From: Nocardia amamiensis NBRC 102102
Lineage (GTDB): Bacteria; Actinomycetota; Actinomycetes; Mycobacteriales; Mycobacteriaceae
NCBI RefSeq assembly: GCF_001612745.1
Contig: NZ_BDBA01000059.1
Span: 1-64,000 of the forward strand
Length of the DNA stretch: 64,000 bases
Reading direction: 5' to 3'
Below are positions 40,796 through 50,011 of this stretch, in pieces. A program made the position numbers and the translations under genes. Under the pieces are notes generated by a model. That model was not told the origin of the DNA and made no database searches. It was given only the letters and a program-made list of their open reading frames with translations. The number at the start of each line of letters is the position of its first letter. The stretch's first letter is position 1.

Positions 40796-43188
40796 CCCTG
40801 CCACCCAACCAGTTCCCCGACATGCCCGAGGCCAGCTTCGATTGGGTTCGCAACACCCTGGGCTGGACCACCTCGAGCGATCAGCCCATCACCAGCGAGC
40901 CCCTGTCGCGCACCGACGGCGAGATGGGCGCGGTCTATCGGCTGCGATGCGGAGACAACTCGCTGATCTACAAGACCACCCCGACCGGTGACGGGCACTG
41001 GCAGAACCTGACCCGCGACGGCGACCTGCTCGGCCGCGAGATCGCCAGTTACCAGGCCCTGGCCGCGTGTGGCTCGATCGCACGCGCCATCGCCCCGCGC
41101 TGCTACCGCAGCATCCGTCACGGCGACGGCACGGGCGCCATCGCCCTGGAAGACCTCGGCGACGGTGTCAGCGCCGCTGAGATGGCCGATGGACTGAACT
41201 ACCGCCAGGCCCACGCCGCGGTCACCACTCTGGCGACGCTGCATTCGCTGACCGTGGTCACCGGCACCCCCGCCTGCCCGCACCCGTGGCTGCTCACCTC
41301 GGGCTCGACGGAACTGATCACCGCGATCACCGTCGGCCTGGATGACCTGCCCGAAGCACTGTCCGGACTCGGCCTGGCCCGCCCCGGGAGCGCCCCCGCG
41401 GCCCGGCGCGGTGACCGTGACCGCGTACGGCAAGCGTCACTCGACGCGCACCGCAGCACGGTGACCGCGCTGTGCCACGGCGACGTCTGGCCGGCCAACA
41501 TCATTTTCACCGCGACCACCGGTCTCGAGCAGCCCACCACCGCGCGTCTGGTTGACTGGCAATTCGCCATGTGGGGAAACCCGCTGACCGACCTCGCGCT
41601 GCTGCTCACCACCGCACTGGCACCGCGAGCGCGCCGCGCCTGGCACGAACAGCTCCTGCGCCACTACCACCACATCCTCACCCTGCGCGCCGAGATGTCC
41701 TACTCGTGGTCGGCGTGCCTGGCCGACTACGAACGGGCACGCCCGTTCGCCGCCCTGGTCGCCCTGGCCTCGGCCGCGGCCTACATCAGCGAGATGACCC
41801 CCGCCGACCGTGCCCGCTTCGCCGACCGGATCGCGATCGCCCTCGACGACATCACCCCGACCGCGAAACAGCCCTCACCGCAGCATCGTTCGCGGATACA
41901 CATCGTGGGCGACGCGCCACGCCGCGTCGAAGTCGCGGTCATCGGTGCCGGGATGTTCGGTGCCGCCGCCGGCAAATATCTCAGCGAGGCAGGGGCCGAC
42001 ACCCTTGTCATCGGCCCCCGCGAACCCGTCGACCACCGCTCCGGTGACCAGCACAGCTTCGCCGCGCACTACGACCAGGCACGCATCTGCCGCCGCCTGG
42101 GCTGGGATCCGGTCTGGGGCGAACTCGACGCCCGCTCCCTGGACCGGTTCCGCGAGATCGAGTCCGCCTCCGGGATCGACTTCTTCACCGACAGCGGTTC
42201 CCTGGTCCTGCTCGCAGGATCCATCCGGCACCGCACCGACGCGATCACCGCCCAGTGCCGCGACCAAGCCATCGCCGTGCAACGCCTCGACGAAACAGCC
42301 CTGGCCGCCCGATTCCCGATGCTGGGCCTGCCCCCGCTCGACGACGGAGTGGAAGGACTCTACGAACCCAGCCGCGCCGGGCACCTGAACCCGCGCCGCC
42401 TCGTCTCAGCACAACTGGCCCTGGCGCAGAACCACGGTGCGCGCGTCCTGCGCGCCGCGGTGCACGCGGTCGAGCACACCGGCCGCCGGTGGCGGCTATG
42501 CCTGGACGACGACCACGGCCACCGCGAGGTGATCGCAGAGAAGGTGCTCGTGGCCGCCGGCGCGTTCACCAACCACAACAACCTGCTGCCCGGCACTGAA
42601 CAGTTGGCGATGCAGGCCTACGCCGAACCCAACCTGCTGATACAACTCAACGACACTCAGCACGCACAGTTGGCCGGGCTGCCGCCGGTGGTCACCGTCG
42701 ACCCGGCCGACACCGGCGACGCCAACACCTCGATCTACCTGGTGCCACCGCTGCTCTACCCCGACGGACGCGCCTGGCTGCGGATCGGTCCCGGCATGCA
42801 GCCGTGCGTGCAGCCCCTCAACGGAGCCGCCGAGATGATCAGCTGGTACGCCGAACAGACCATCACCCCCGCACAGGCGGCGATGCTGAACTTCATGGCC
42901 ACCATGATGGTGCCGACCCTGGCACCCGCCGCGATCCGGCATGCGGCCTGCATCATCGAAAAGACCCCCAGCCGATACCCCAACATCGGCCACCTCGACC
43001 ACGACTCGTTCACCGTCGCGGTCGGCGGCAACGGCCACGGCGCCCGCGGCTCCGACGAGATCGGACGGCTCGCCGCGAACATGGTGCTCGGCAAACCCTG
43101 GGACAGCCCGATCGCCCAGGACACCTTTACCCCGATCACCGGCCCGACCGCCGCGCCGTGCCTGAAACCGCCCTTCGGGCTGTGCTGA
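40792..43188 (+). CDS. Fusion: APH-like kinase + FAD-dependent amine oxidase, 798 aa
   Basis: Residues 1-355 resemble the aminoglycoside/choline-kinase-like phosphotransferases: MGAVYRLRCGDNSLIYK (ATP-binding Lys region), LCHGDVWPANIIF with the catalytic HGD...N at 229-236, and LVDWQFAMWGNPLTDLALLL with the metal-binding Asp255. Residues about 380-770 are a DAO/sarcosine-oxidase-type flavoenzyme: VAVIGAGMFGAAAGKYLSEAG, HYDQARICRR, VLVAAGAFTNHNNLLPG and VAVGGNGHGARGSDEIG. The gene starts inside the NRPS-PKS stop (ATGA), so both are translated together and the fusion almost certainly acts on that product: phosphorylating a hydroxyl and oxidising an amine are both chemically possible on the predicted chain. 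Fusion of these two folds is not one I know. Confidence 0.8.
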   Translation: MTLPPNQFPDMPEASFDWVRNTLGWTTSSDQPITSEPLSRTDGEMGAVYRLRCGDNSLIYKTTPTGDGHWQNLTRDGDLLGREIASYQALAACGSIARAIAPRCYRSIRHGDGTGAIALEDLGDGVSAAEMADGLNYRQAHAAVTTLATLHSLTVVTGTPACPHPWLLTSGSTELITAITVGLDDLPEALSGLGLARPGSAPAARRGDRDRVRQASLDAHRSTVTALCHGDVWPANIIFTATTGLEQPTTARLVDWQFAMWGNPLTDLALLLTTALAPRARRAWHEQLLRHYHHILTLRAEMSYSWSACLADYERARPFAALVALASAAAYISEMTPADRARFADRIAIALDDITPTAKQPSPQHRSRIHIVGDAPRRVEVAVIGAGMFGAAAGKYLSEAGADTLVIGPREPVDHRSGDQHSFAAHYDQARICRRLGWDPVWGELDARSLDRFREIESASGIDFFTDSGSLVLLAGSIRHRTDAITAQCRDQAIAVQRLDETALAARFPMLGLPPLDDGVEGLYEPSRAGHLNPRRLVSAQLALAQNHGARVLRAAVHAVEHTGRRWRLCLDDDHGHREVIAEKVLVAAGAFTNHNNLLPGTEQLAMQAYAEPNLLIQLNDTQHAQLAGLPPVVTVDPADTGDANTSIYLVPPLLYPDGRAWLRIGPGMQPCVQPLNGAAEMISWYAEQTITPAQAAMLNFMATMMVPTLAPAAIRHAACIIEKTPSRYPNIGHLDHDSFTVAVGGNGHGARGSDEIGRLAANMVLGKPWDSPIAQDTFTPITGPTAAPCLKPPFGLC

Positions 43189-43200
43189 ACCCACCCCTAC

Positions 43201-43246
43201 AACGAACGGGCCCGCCCAGCGACGTCGCTGAGCGGGCCCGTTCGTT
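43201..43246. terminator. Bidirectional terminator between convergent genes
   Basis: AACGAACGGGCCCGC (43201-43215) pairs perfectly with GCGGGCCCGTTCGTT (43232-43246); the loop contains the palindrome AGCGACGTCGCT. It sits in the 73-nt gap between the kinase-oxidase and purF stops, ending both transcripts. Confidence 0.8.
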
Positions 43247-43261
43247 GTGGTCTCGCCGAGG

Positions 43262-44674
43262 CTATTTCGCCACCGCGATCGCCGAATCCGGCACGGGGAT
43301 CGGGTAGTCGCCGGTCAAGCACGCTGTGCACAGCCCGCCCCTGCTGCCCGGGGTGATCGCCTCGACCATCGCATCGATACCGAGGTAGACCAGGCTGTCG
43401 GCACCAAGGTAGTCGCGGATCTCCTCGACGCTCATGTGCGAGGCGACCAGCTTGGACCGGTCGGTGGTGTCCATCCCGAACCAGCACGGCCACTTGTACG
43501 GCGGGGACAGCACCCGAAGATGGATCTCGGCCGCGCCCGCGGCGCGCATCATCCGCATCGTCTCGCGCAGCGTGGTCGCGCGGATGATCGAATCCTCCAC
43601 GACCACCAGGCGCTGCCCGTCGATGTTCTCTCGGATCGGGTTGAGCTTGATCCGCACCGCGTTGCTGCGCAGCTCCTGATTCGGCGCGATGAACGTCCGG
43701 CCGATGTATCGGTTCTTGACGAACCCGTCGACAAACGGGATCCCCGAGGCCTCGGCATACCCTTGCGCGCCCGGCACACTCGACTCCGGGATCGGCACCA
43801 CCGCATCCGCGGACACCGGCGCTTGGCGGGCCAACGCCTGACCCATCCGCCGCCGCACCCGATGCACGTTCTGCCCCAGCAGGTTGCCGTCGGGCCGGGC
43901 GAAATAGACGAACTCGAACGAGCACAACGCCGGCGCCGCTGTCGGCTGACTCACCGTGCGGACGTGGACACCGTCGCCGTCGATCACCACGACCTCGCCC
44001 GGGGCGATCTCGCGGACAACCTCGGCACCGACGACATCCAGGGCCGGGGTTTCCGATGCCAGCACCCACCCATCGTCGAGGCGGCCCAGGAACAGCGGCC
44101 GGAATCCCTGCGGGTCGCGGGCGCCGATCAGGAAGTCCGAACCGAGCAGGACCAGCGAGAACGCGCCGCGCAGTTGGGGCAGAGTCGCGATGAACGCCTC
44201 GATGACCTCTTCGCTGTCACCGTGTAGTTCACGCTCGGCCAATTCCCGGGCCACCAGCTCGGCGACCAGGGCACTGTCACTGCCGATGCCGTCGTAGGGT
44301 AGGCCCAGCTGTGCGGACAGTTCCGCGGTGTTGACCAGGTTGCCGTTGTGGGCCAAGGCGAACTGGTGCCGACGCGCATCGCGATAGACGGGCTGGCAGT
44401 TGTTCCAGTCGCCGGAACCAGTCGTCGAGTAGCGGGTGTGCCCGATGGCGAGATCACCCTGGAGGGTTTGCAGGCGTCGATCGTCGAAAATCGTCGACAC
44501 CAGGCCAGTGTCTTTGTCCACCCACATCTTGTGGCCGTCGCTGACAGCGATACCGGCGGCTTCCTGACCGCGGTGCTGCAAAGCAAACAAGCCGAGGTAG
44601 GTCATGTGGGAGACGGGCTGTCCGGGCGCGTAGAGGCCGAAAACACCACAGGCCTCCTTGGGGGAGTCGTCCAC
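43262..44674 (-). CDS. purF: Amidophosphoribosyltransferase PurF paralogue, 470 aa
   Basis: PurF makes phosphoribosylamine from PRPP and glutamine, the first step of purine synthesis. The propeptide MDDSPKEA is followed by CGVFGLYAP, with the N-terminal nucleophile Cys9. Glutaminase landmarks are HRGQEAAGIA, GHTRYSTTG and HNGNLVN. The PRPP loop reads VVVEDSIIRATT, differing from the usual VDDSIVRGTT (Gly replaced by Ala). Cysteines for a 4Fe-4S cluster are visible in KWPCWFGMD and GLCTACLTG. The start is GTG. No purM or other purine gene is nearby, so it is more likely a second, specialised copy: a resistant target or a precursor supplier for the adjacent cluster (inference). Mislabelled housekeeping gene is the alternative. 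Confidence 0.85.
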   Translation of the reverse strand: MDDSPKEACGVFGLYAPGQPVSHMTYLGLFALQHRGQEAAGIAVSDGHKMWVDKDTGLVSTIFDDRRLQTLQGDLAIGHTRYSTTGSGDWNNCQPVYRDARRHQFALAHNGNLVNTAELSAQLGLPYDGIGSDSALVAELVARELAERELHGDSEEVIEAFIATLPQLRGAFSLVLLGSDFLIGARDPQGFRPLFLGRLDDGWVLASETPALDVVGAEVVREIAPGEVVVIDGDGVHVRTVSQPTAAPALCSFEFVYFARPDGNLLGQNVHRVRRRMGQALARQAPVSADAVVPIPESSVPGAQGYAEASGIPFVDGFVKNRYIGRTFIAPNQELRSNAVRIKLNPIRENIDGQRLVVVEDSIIRATTLRETMRMMRAAGAAEIHLRVLSPPYKWPCWFGMDTTDRSKLVASHMSVEEIRDYLGADSLVYLGIDAMVEAITPGSRGGLCTACLTGDYPIPVPDSAIAVAK

Positions 44675-44798
44675 ACGAGCAGACTACTCGTGCCCTCGCC
44701 CCAAGGTTAGTCCCGATTCCAATTCATATCGGCCGCCGAACCTCGCACGCCATCGACTGGGAACACATGCAGCACAACAGAACTCGCATCAACGTCTG

Positions 44799-45683
44799 CT
44801 AGCCGCCGAACCATCTCGCCAGCACCGTTGCGGCACCGTCCTGCTCGACTGAGGGACACACCGCGTCCGCCGCTGCCCGAACTGCCGCTGGCGCTTGCCC
44901 CATCGCCACCCCCAGCCCCGACCACAGCAACAACTCGATGTCATTGACACCATCGCCAACCGCGACAACCTCATCACACGGCACACCCAATTCCGCCCGG
45001 ACAGCCTCGGCGGCGCTGGCCTTGCTCACCGAATCGGCAGTGAAATCGGCGAAGGTATCGCCCGGGTCGATCCAAGCACGCACGCCCGCAATGCGGAGGT
45101 TGCCGACCACCGAAGCCAGCTCCTCAGCCCCGCCGGCCCGCCAATGCACAGCCAGCCGCGTCGAACGTGCACTGGCCAGCTCGTCGAAACGAACCAGCCG
45201 AACCACACCGAAATGCATATCGGAGTCCGCGGTCGGTGCCGTAGCCAGCACACCCTTACCCGGGACTTCAGCGACGAATACCGCGCCTGGCAGCCGGTCA
45301 CGCAGAATTCGTGCCGGTTCGGCGAGGTCGAAGGCCGTGCACTGCACAACCCGGCCAGTAGCGACATCGAGGACTACTGCCCCATTCGAACAGATCGCCC
45401 GACCGGACCTGATGCCGAGTTCGTCAAGAAACGGAATGGTCGCCGGGGCTGTGCGACCAGTGCCCAACACCACCGATACCCCAGCGTCAACAGCAGCCGC
45501 GATCCCCGCTCGCACCGCCGCACTAATCGACCTATGAGCCTGCGGCCACCGGTATGCGTCGGACGGGCAAATCGTGCCGTCGATGTCCAGCACAACCAAC
45601 CTCGGTCGCCGCTGACCCCCGCGGACAGTAACGACAGATATCTCTGTCGAGACCACGGCTGCCCGAGTCGGCTCCATCGACAT
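44799..45683 (-). CDS. HAD-superfamily (Cof-type) phosphatase, about 294 aa
   Basis: HAD motif I is LVVLDIDGTIC near residues 30-40, motif II the Thr in VVLGTGRT, and motif IV GDGVNDIELL near residues 240-250, with the GLGVAMGQAP that usually follows. The cap is of the Cof (C2B) type. Such enzymes remove phosphate from sugar phosphates, nucleotides or coenzymes. The start is uncertain: ATG 45683 gives MSMEPTR, and an upstream in-frame GTG exists at 45743. It lies in the same direction as purF with a 124-nt gap. Together with the kinase domain across the terminator it could remove a biosynthetic phosphate (inference). Confidence 0.8.
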   Translation of the reverse strand: MSMEPTRAAVVSTEISVVTVRGGQRRPRLVVLDIDGTICPSDAYRWPQAHRSISAAVRAGIAAAVDAGVSVVLGTGRTAPATIPFLDELGIRSGRAICSNGAVVLDVATGRVVQCTAFDLAEPARILRDRLPGAVFVAEVPGKGVLATAPTADSDMHFGVVRLVRFDELASARSTRLAVHWRAGGAEELASVVGNLRIAGVRAWIDPGDTFADFTADSVSKASAAEAVRAELGVPCDEVVAVGDGVNDIELLLWSGLGVAMGQAPAAVRAAADAVCPSVEQDGAATVLARWFGG

Positions 45684-45815
45684 CCCCAACATGTAGCAGA
45701 CGCTGAACCAACTCCGAGCAGTGATCATCGGCGCGCCCAGCAACTCCGATCATGTCCGCCGCCATGGTGTGCCGGACTCGGCCCGGCGCCGTCGCCTGGC
45801 TGAACCCGGCCCGGT

Positions 45816-47057
45816 TCAGGCCCGCGCCACCTCGATGGTCACCCCGGCCTTGCGCAGCCGTTCGGTGAGCACATCGCCCATCGACGAGGCCGGAGTCAGA
45901 ATGCCCGCGACCTCCGGCAACTCATCGAAGGCCAGGCACAGGCCCGCCTCACCGAGCATCACCGCCGTGGCCTGGTAGCCCGGATCGCCCTGACCCTCGA
46001 AGGAACACACATACTTCGCGCCGGAGGTGGTCTTGGCGAACGTCTTCATCGCGAACCAGCCTGTGCGCCGGGTCTGTTCGCTCGGCCCGGTTCCCGGCTT
46101 GGGCAGCGCCCGATCCAGCAGCCACCGCCCCGGCGAGACGCGCGACAGCAGCGCCCCGAGCACCATCACGGCCACGATGCCGCCCGATACCGCTGCCGCG
46201 ATCAGGGGCGCCAGCGGTGAGCTGCCGGCGCTCATCACCTCGCGGTAGCGGAAGTTCTTGCCGTACACCCAGCCCAGCAGTCCGTTGCTGCGCCGCACGA
46301 CCTTCGTGTTGTGCTGCGCCATGACGAACGTCGACACCCAGCCGTCGAGGCTCGCATCGATCGCCGAGGCACGCTCGAACGCCTGATCGGTCTGGCGGCC
46401 GACATCGGGATCCATCGACTTGTCCGGGCTCAGCGAATACGGATGCGACAACACTCGGCCCTTGGCCGGATCGGCGGCGATAGCCTCCATCATGGCGCGC
46501 GCGGTGTCGACGGTGCCGCCGCTGACCCCGCCCTTGAGCGACGCGACCAGGGTGGTGTCAGTGAGTTCGCCGGTGTTGTCCGCGACCGAGCGCCGGTACA
46601 GCTGGTACACGCTCAGATCCGACGGGATCGAGTCGTAGCCACAGGAATTCACGATCTTCGCGCCGCTGGTCACCGCTTGATCGTGGAACCGGTCGATGCA
46701 GTCGCGGATGAACAACGGCTCTCCGGTGAGATCGGCGTAGTGGGTGCCGGTCCGCGCGCACGCCTGCACCAGCGGCAGCCCGAACCGCATGTACGGGCCC
46801 ACAGTCGTGACCACCACACGGGCCCGGGCAGCCAGCGCGTCCAAGGACCCCTGATCAGAGGCATCGGCCCGTACCAACGCCCACTCCCCCGCCTCGGCGG
46901 GCAAACCCGTCCGGACCTTTTCCAGTTTGTCCAGCGACCGTCCCGCCAGCGCAATACGTGTCCCCGCCGGTGCCGCGCCCGCCAGATACTCCGCGGTCAG
47001 CGCCCCCACAAACCCCGTCGCGCCGAACAGCACGAGGTCGAATTCGCGATCCTCCAT
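45816..47057 (-). CDS. Saccharopine dehydrogenase / trans-acting enoyl reductase family protein, 413 aa
   Basis: The N-terminus MEDREFDLVLFGATGFVGAL is the Rossmann motif typical of the mycobacterial trans-acting enoyl reductase group (Rv2449c/Rv2953 type). FHDQAVTSGAKIVNSCGYDS and YPGQATAVMLGEAG-like segments (GDPGYQATAVMLGEAG) are also conserved. A hydrophobic stretch near residue 290 (LAPLIAAAVSGGIVAVMVL) could attach it to the membrane. Homologues reduce lipid or polyketide intermediates, or have unknown roles. ATG 47057 begins the conserved domain. A 3' fragment of the same gene is at 27483-27581. Confidence 0.8.
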   Translation of the reverse strand: MEDREFDLVLFGATGFVGALTAEYLAGAAPAGTRIALAGRSLDKLEKVRTGLPAEAGEWALVRADASDQGSLDALAARARVVVTTVGPYMRFGLPLVQACARTGTHYADLTGEPLFIRDCIDRFHDQAVTSGAKIVNSCGYDSIPSDLSVYQLYRRSVADNTGELTDTTLVASLKGGVSGGTVDTARAMMEAIAADPAKGRVLSHPYSLSPDKSMDPDVGRQTDQAFERASAIDASLDGWVSTFVMAQHNTKVVRRSNGLLGWVYGKNFRYREVMSAGSSPLAPLIAAAVSGGIVAVMVLGALLSRVSPGRWLLDRALPKPGTGPSEQTRRTGWFAMKTFAKTTSGAKYVCSFEGQGDPGYQATAVMLGEAGLCLAFDELPEVAGILTPASSMGDVLTERLRKAGVTIEVARA

Positions 47058-47134
47058 CAGCCCACCGTATCGGCGGCCGCTACTCCCGCAAGGCGGCGAG
47101 CGCACGACGGTCGCACGCTCGCCGCCGCCTCGGG

Positions 47135-48175
47135 CTACCGCCCGGTGCCCGCCCTGGCAGCGCGGCCGCGAGCGCGGACCTCGGTGACCTGCTGTCCCTT
47201 GCGCGGCAGACGGCGTATCGAGAACTGTTTGGTCGCGGCAATCAGTTTGAGGGGCGACGTATAGCCCCAGCGCTCCGGCCTGAAATCCAGAGCCCCGCCG
47301 TCGAGTGCGGCCGACACCGCCGACATCAACGACCAACCGTTGGCCTGAGCTGTCGCGGCGACCGACTCGTGCAGCGCTCGCATCAACTGTTCGTCGGCAG
47401 CCAGCTCGCCGGCACTGCGCCGGCCTGACGTTATCGCGAGGATCCGCCGGTCGACATCGTCGCGCGACCTGCCCGAATCCGGGTTCAGAACCTCATCGAG
47501 CAACAGCGCCACAACCCGACATGCTTTGCGCTGCTCAGGTTCTCGAACATGTCCGAGGACTCGCCCGAACAGAACACGAACCTGCTCCCACAGCTCCTTG
47601 TTCGCCAGCGCGACGCTGCGTGTGCGGAACAGCAGCAGCTGACGCGCCTTGTCGGTCTCGTCCGGCGGATACACCACATCCAGATGGGCCACCGGCCAGT
47701 ACTCCTCCGGCGCCGCATCCGGGGGTGCCAGGATGCTCACCTGATCGCGGCGAGACGGCTCGCCCACGATGGGAAGCACGGACCCGAGCCGATCCACCGC
47801 CACATCCAGATACCACCGCCGATCACCCTCAAGGAAATACTCTCCCGGCCAATAGATTTCGAACTCAGCCGCGAGCAATGCTTCGTCGATCAGCCCGTTC
47901 GCGGCGACGCTGAGGTCCAGTGCATGGAACGCGGCCCGCAGGGCGGCCGCCGAATCCGCGGGTTCGGCTGCTTTCACCTGCTCCACGGTGGTGTGCAAGA
48001 CATCCAGCGCGGTCAACCCGACCGCGACCGACGCCTCACCGTCTCGGCCCTGCTCCGCTGCGCGGTCACCAGAATCGCTGCGTCGCAGCGCTTCCGTGTA
48101 GCGCAAGTCCTGCTCGGCGGCCAGGCGCCGGGCACGGCGCTTGCTTCGGGAACTGCCGTTCTTCGGCATCATCAT
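47135..48175 (-). CDS. Hypothetical protein with basic YTEALR N-terminal motif, 346 aa
   Basis: Unrecognised. It starts SKRRARRLAAEQDLRYTEALRR, a short basic helix motif that recurs in many actinobacterial accessory proteins and also (as KRARRARATEAGISYTAAF) in the primase-like protein at 54032. The rest is a mixed alpha/beta region (AAEFEIYWPGEYFLEGDRRWYLDVAVDRLG; YWPVAHLDVVYPPDE) and helical repeats. It starts with three consecutive ATG codons; GGAAACGG lies just before. A translocation or phage-associated role cannot be judged. Confidence 0.55.
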   Translation of the reverse strand: MMMPKNGSSRSKRRARRLAAEQDLRYTEALRRSDSGDRAAEQGRDGEASVAVGLTALDVLHTTVEQVKAAEPADSAAALRAAFHALDLSVAANGLIDEALLAAEFEIYWPGEYFLEGDRRWYLDVAVDRLGSVLPIVGEPSRRDQVSILAPPDAAPEEYWPVAHLDVVYPPDETDKARQLLLFRTRSVALANKELWEQVRVLFGRVLGHVREPEQRKACRVVALLLDEVLNPDSGRSRDDVDRRILAITSGRRSAGELAADEQLMRALHESVAATAQANGWSLMSAVSAALDGGALDFRPERWGYTSPLKLIAATKQFSIRRLPRKGQQVTEVRARGRAARAGTGR

Positions 48176-48396
48176 CCGTTTCCGGCAAGGGAGCCCACGC
48201 CGCCCTGCCGTGACGATTCATGCCGACGGGAAAGGGAAGATCAGCGCGGGCCCCTGGAAGGACCTGGATTCATGACGTCGCACCAGCGTGGGCGGAGCAA
48301 CTGAACGGAGCGTGCGCGGCCTGCTCGCCCAACAGCATACGGATTCCGTCCGGCCCTGGAGGCACTTCCCACGCACCGGACGCCGCGCACAGGCTC

Positions 48397-49866
48397 CTAC
48401 GGCGTGGTGCTGCTGCGGCGGCGCCGAAACCAGCTTCCACGGTGCTGCGGCGCTGCCGGTGCGTCAGGTGTGGCTCGCGCGGCGGAACCGCCCTTCCCGG
48501 CCGGCGGTGCTTCACCGAGCACCGCTTCGCGGATCGCGGGCCAGTCCGATTCCTTCCACCACCGGAACAGGTCCATGCTGCCGACGACCTTCACGGTGAG
48601 CGACCGCACGAACTCCTGCCGGCCGTAGACCCGGGGATCTCGCTCCTCGGGCGCGATCTTGCGTTGATGATTGACGACCAACGTCCCACCGCTGACGGGC
48701 TCCTCGGGGCGCTCCGCGCGCCAGGTCCCGAGGTGCTTGACCAGATCTCCGACGAGCGCTTCCTTGGCTCGACCGCCCTCCGACTTGACCTCCACGAGAC
48801 GGGCCGACCCCTCAGCGCTGGCCAGCAGATCCGCCGACCACGTGCCTTTCTCACCGGCGTCCAAATCAATCGTCGAGATTCCCGCGTCGGACAGCACCCG
48901 GTCGACCGCACGCACAAGCTCACCACCCGAGCCATACAGCAAACCGTCCCGGACCCCCTCGGCCGCGCGCCGCGCATCCTGCTGCTCAGCTTCCAGACGT
49001 CCCCGCTCCTCGAGGTGCCGGATCTCCATCGCAGCGATCGCCTCGCGGGCCAGCTGTTCCCGCGGTGTCTCCCACGCGGGATCGACGACGCCGGCGGTCC
49101 GGAAACGCCGCGGAGCGTCGGGGATGTAGTACGGGATGGCCTGCTGCACAAGCCAATCGATCACCGACGACCACTTGATGGCATCGGGCACGATGTACCA
49201 GCGCTGGTTCCGGTGCGCGGGCACCCATGCCGCGACCACGGCCTTGCCCACCGGGTCGACCAAGATCGGCTCCAGCGCCCCGGGCAGCGGAAACACCTTC
49301 TGCACCCCGTACCCCGTCCCTGATTCCAGGGCCGTGCTCGCCAGCGCGAGCGTCCACCACTGCGCGCCGTCCGGGCGGCCGAGCAGCCGGTTCCCGAGAT
49401 CGCGGTCAGCAGCACTGAGACCATCAGCCAGCCGCGGCCGCGCGCCCGCCGGAAGCCTCCTCGCGTTGATCGAACCCTGAAAGCCCGGCAGCAACAGGGA
49501 ATCATCCGCTGCCGTGGCCACCGACCGGACAGGATCGTCATCACCGGCCCTGCCCAGCATGCTGATGACCAACGCCATCTCCCCGCGCTCCTTCGCCCCC
49601 TCGAGGAGCCGGGAGAATTCATTACGCCCGCTGCCGCTGAAACGCCCCGGCTCCAGCGCCGCGACGCAATCGACGGTCTCCACCCCCAGCCACCGAGGCT
49701 CCACCCCGAGCTGCTGCCAATCGACCTCAGCAGCCGCCAGCGGCGTCCTCCGGGTCTCAACCGTCTTCTGAGGCCGCCGCGAGCTACCCGCCTCTCGGTC
49801 CTCGGATGGAGAGGACGGATTGGGAAGTCCGACATGCACAGGGATGGGAATCGGGCCGGTCACCAC
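48397..49866 (-). CDS. Hypothetical protein with possible PD-(D/E)xK nuclease domain, 489 aa
   Basis: Residues about 330-430 have a restriction-endonuclease-like pattern: STIDLDAGEKGTWSADLLAS, then SARLVEVKSEGGRAKEALVGDL, i.e. Asp, then Glu-Val-Lys on consecutive strands. SGGTLVVNHQRKIAPEERD follows, as in NERD-type or other PD-(D/E)xK enzymes. Residues 100-260 form another domain (WTLALASTALESGTGYGVQKVF...). A coiled region (LAREAIAAMEIRHLEERGRLEAEQQDAR) links them. Start GTG 49866, with AGGA nearby. It could be a defence or DNA-processing enzyme, but no methyltransferase or other defence gene accompanies it. Confidence 0.5.
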   Translation of the reverse strand: MVTGPIPIPVHVGLPNPSSPSEDREAGSSRRPQKTVETRRTPLAAAEVDWQQLGVEPRWLGVETVDCVAALEPGRFSGSGRNEFSRLLEGAKERGEMALVISMLGRAGDDDPVRSVATAADDSLLLPGFQGSINARRLPAGARPRLADGLSAADRDLGNRLLGRPDGAQWWTLALASTALESGTGYGVQKVFPLPGALEPILVDPVGKAVVAAWVPAHRNQRWYIVPDAIKWSSVIDWLVQQAIPYYIPDAPRRFRTAGVVDPAWETPREQLAREAIAAMEIRHLEERGRLEAEQQDARRAAEGVRDGLLYGSGGELVRAVDRVLSDAGISTIDLDAGEKGTWSADLLASAEGSARLVEVKSEGGRAKEALVGDLVKHLGTWRAERPEEPVSGGTLVVNHQRKIAPEERDPRVYGRQEFVRSLTVKVVGSMDLFRWWKESDWPAIREAVLGEAPPAGKGGSAARATPDAPAAPQHRGSWFRRRRSSTTP

Positions 49867-50011
49867 CGCATCCTACGACCGCGATCGACGGCTCTACCTC
49901 CTGTTTTTGCTCTCACCGGCGTGGGGCAATGACCCGTGGGAATGCGCGTGCGCGCGTTTCGGTCCGATCTCAATACCGATAGCAGAATATTTGCTGAAAT
50001 AGGGTCGGCTC

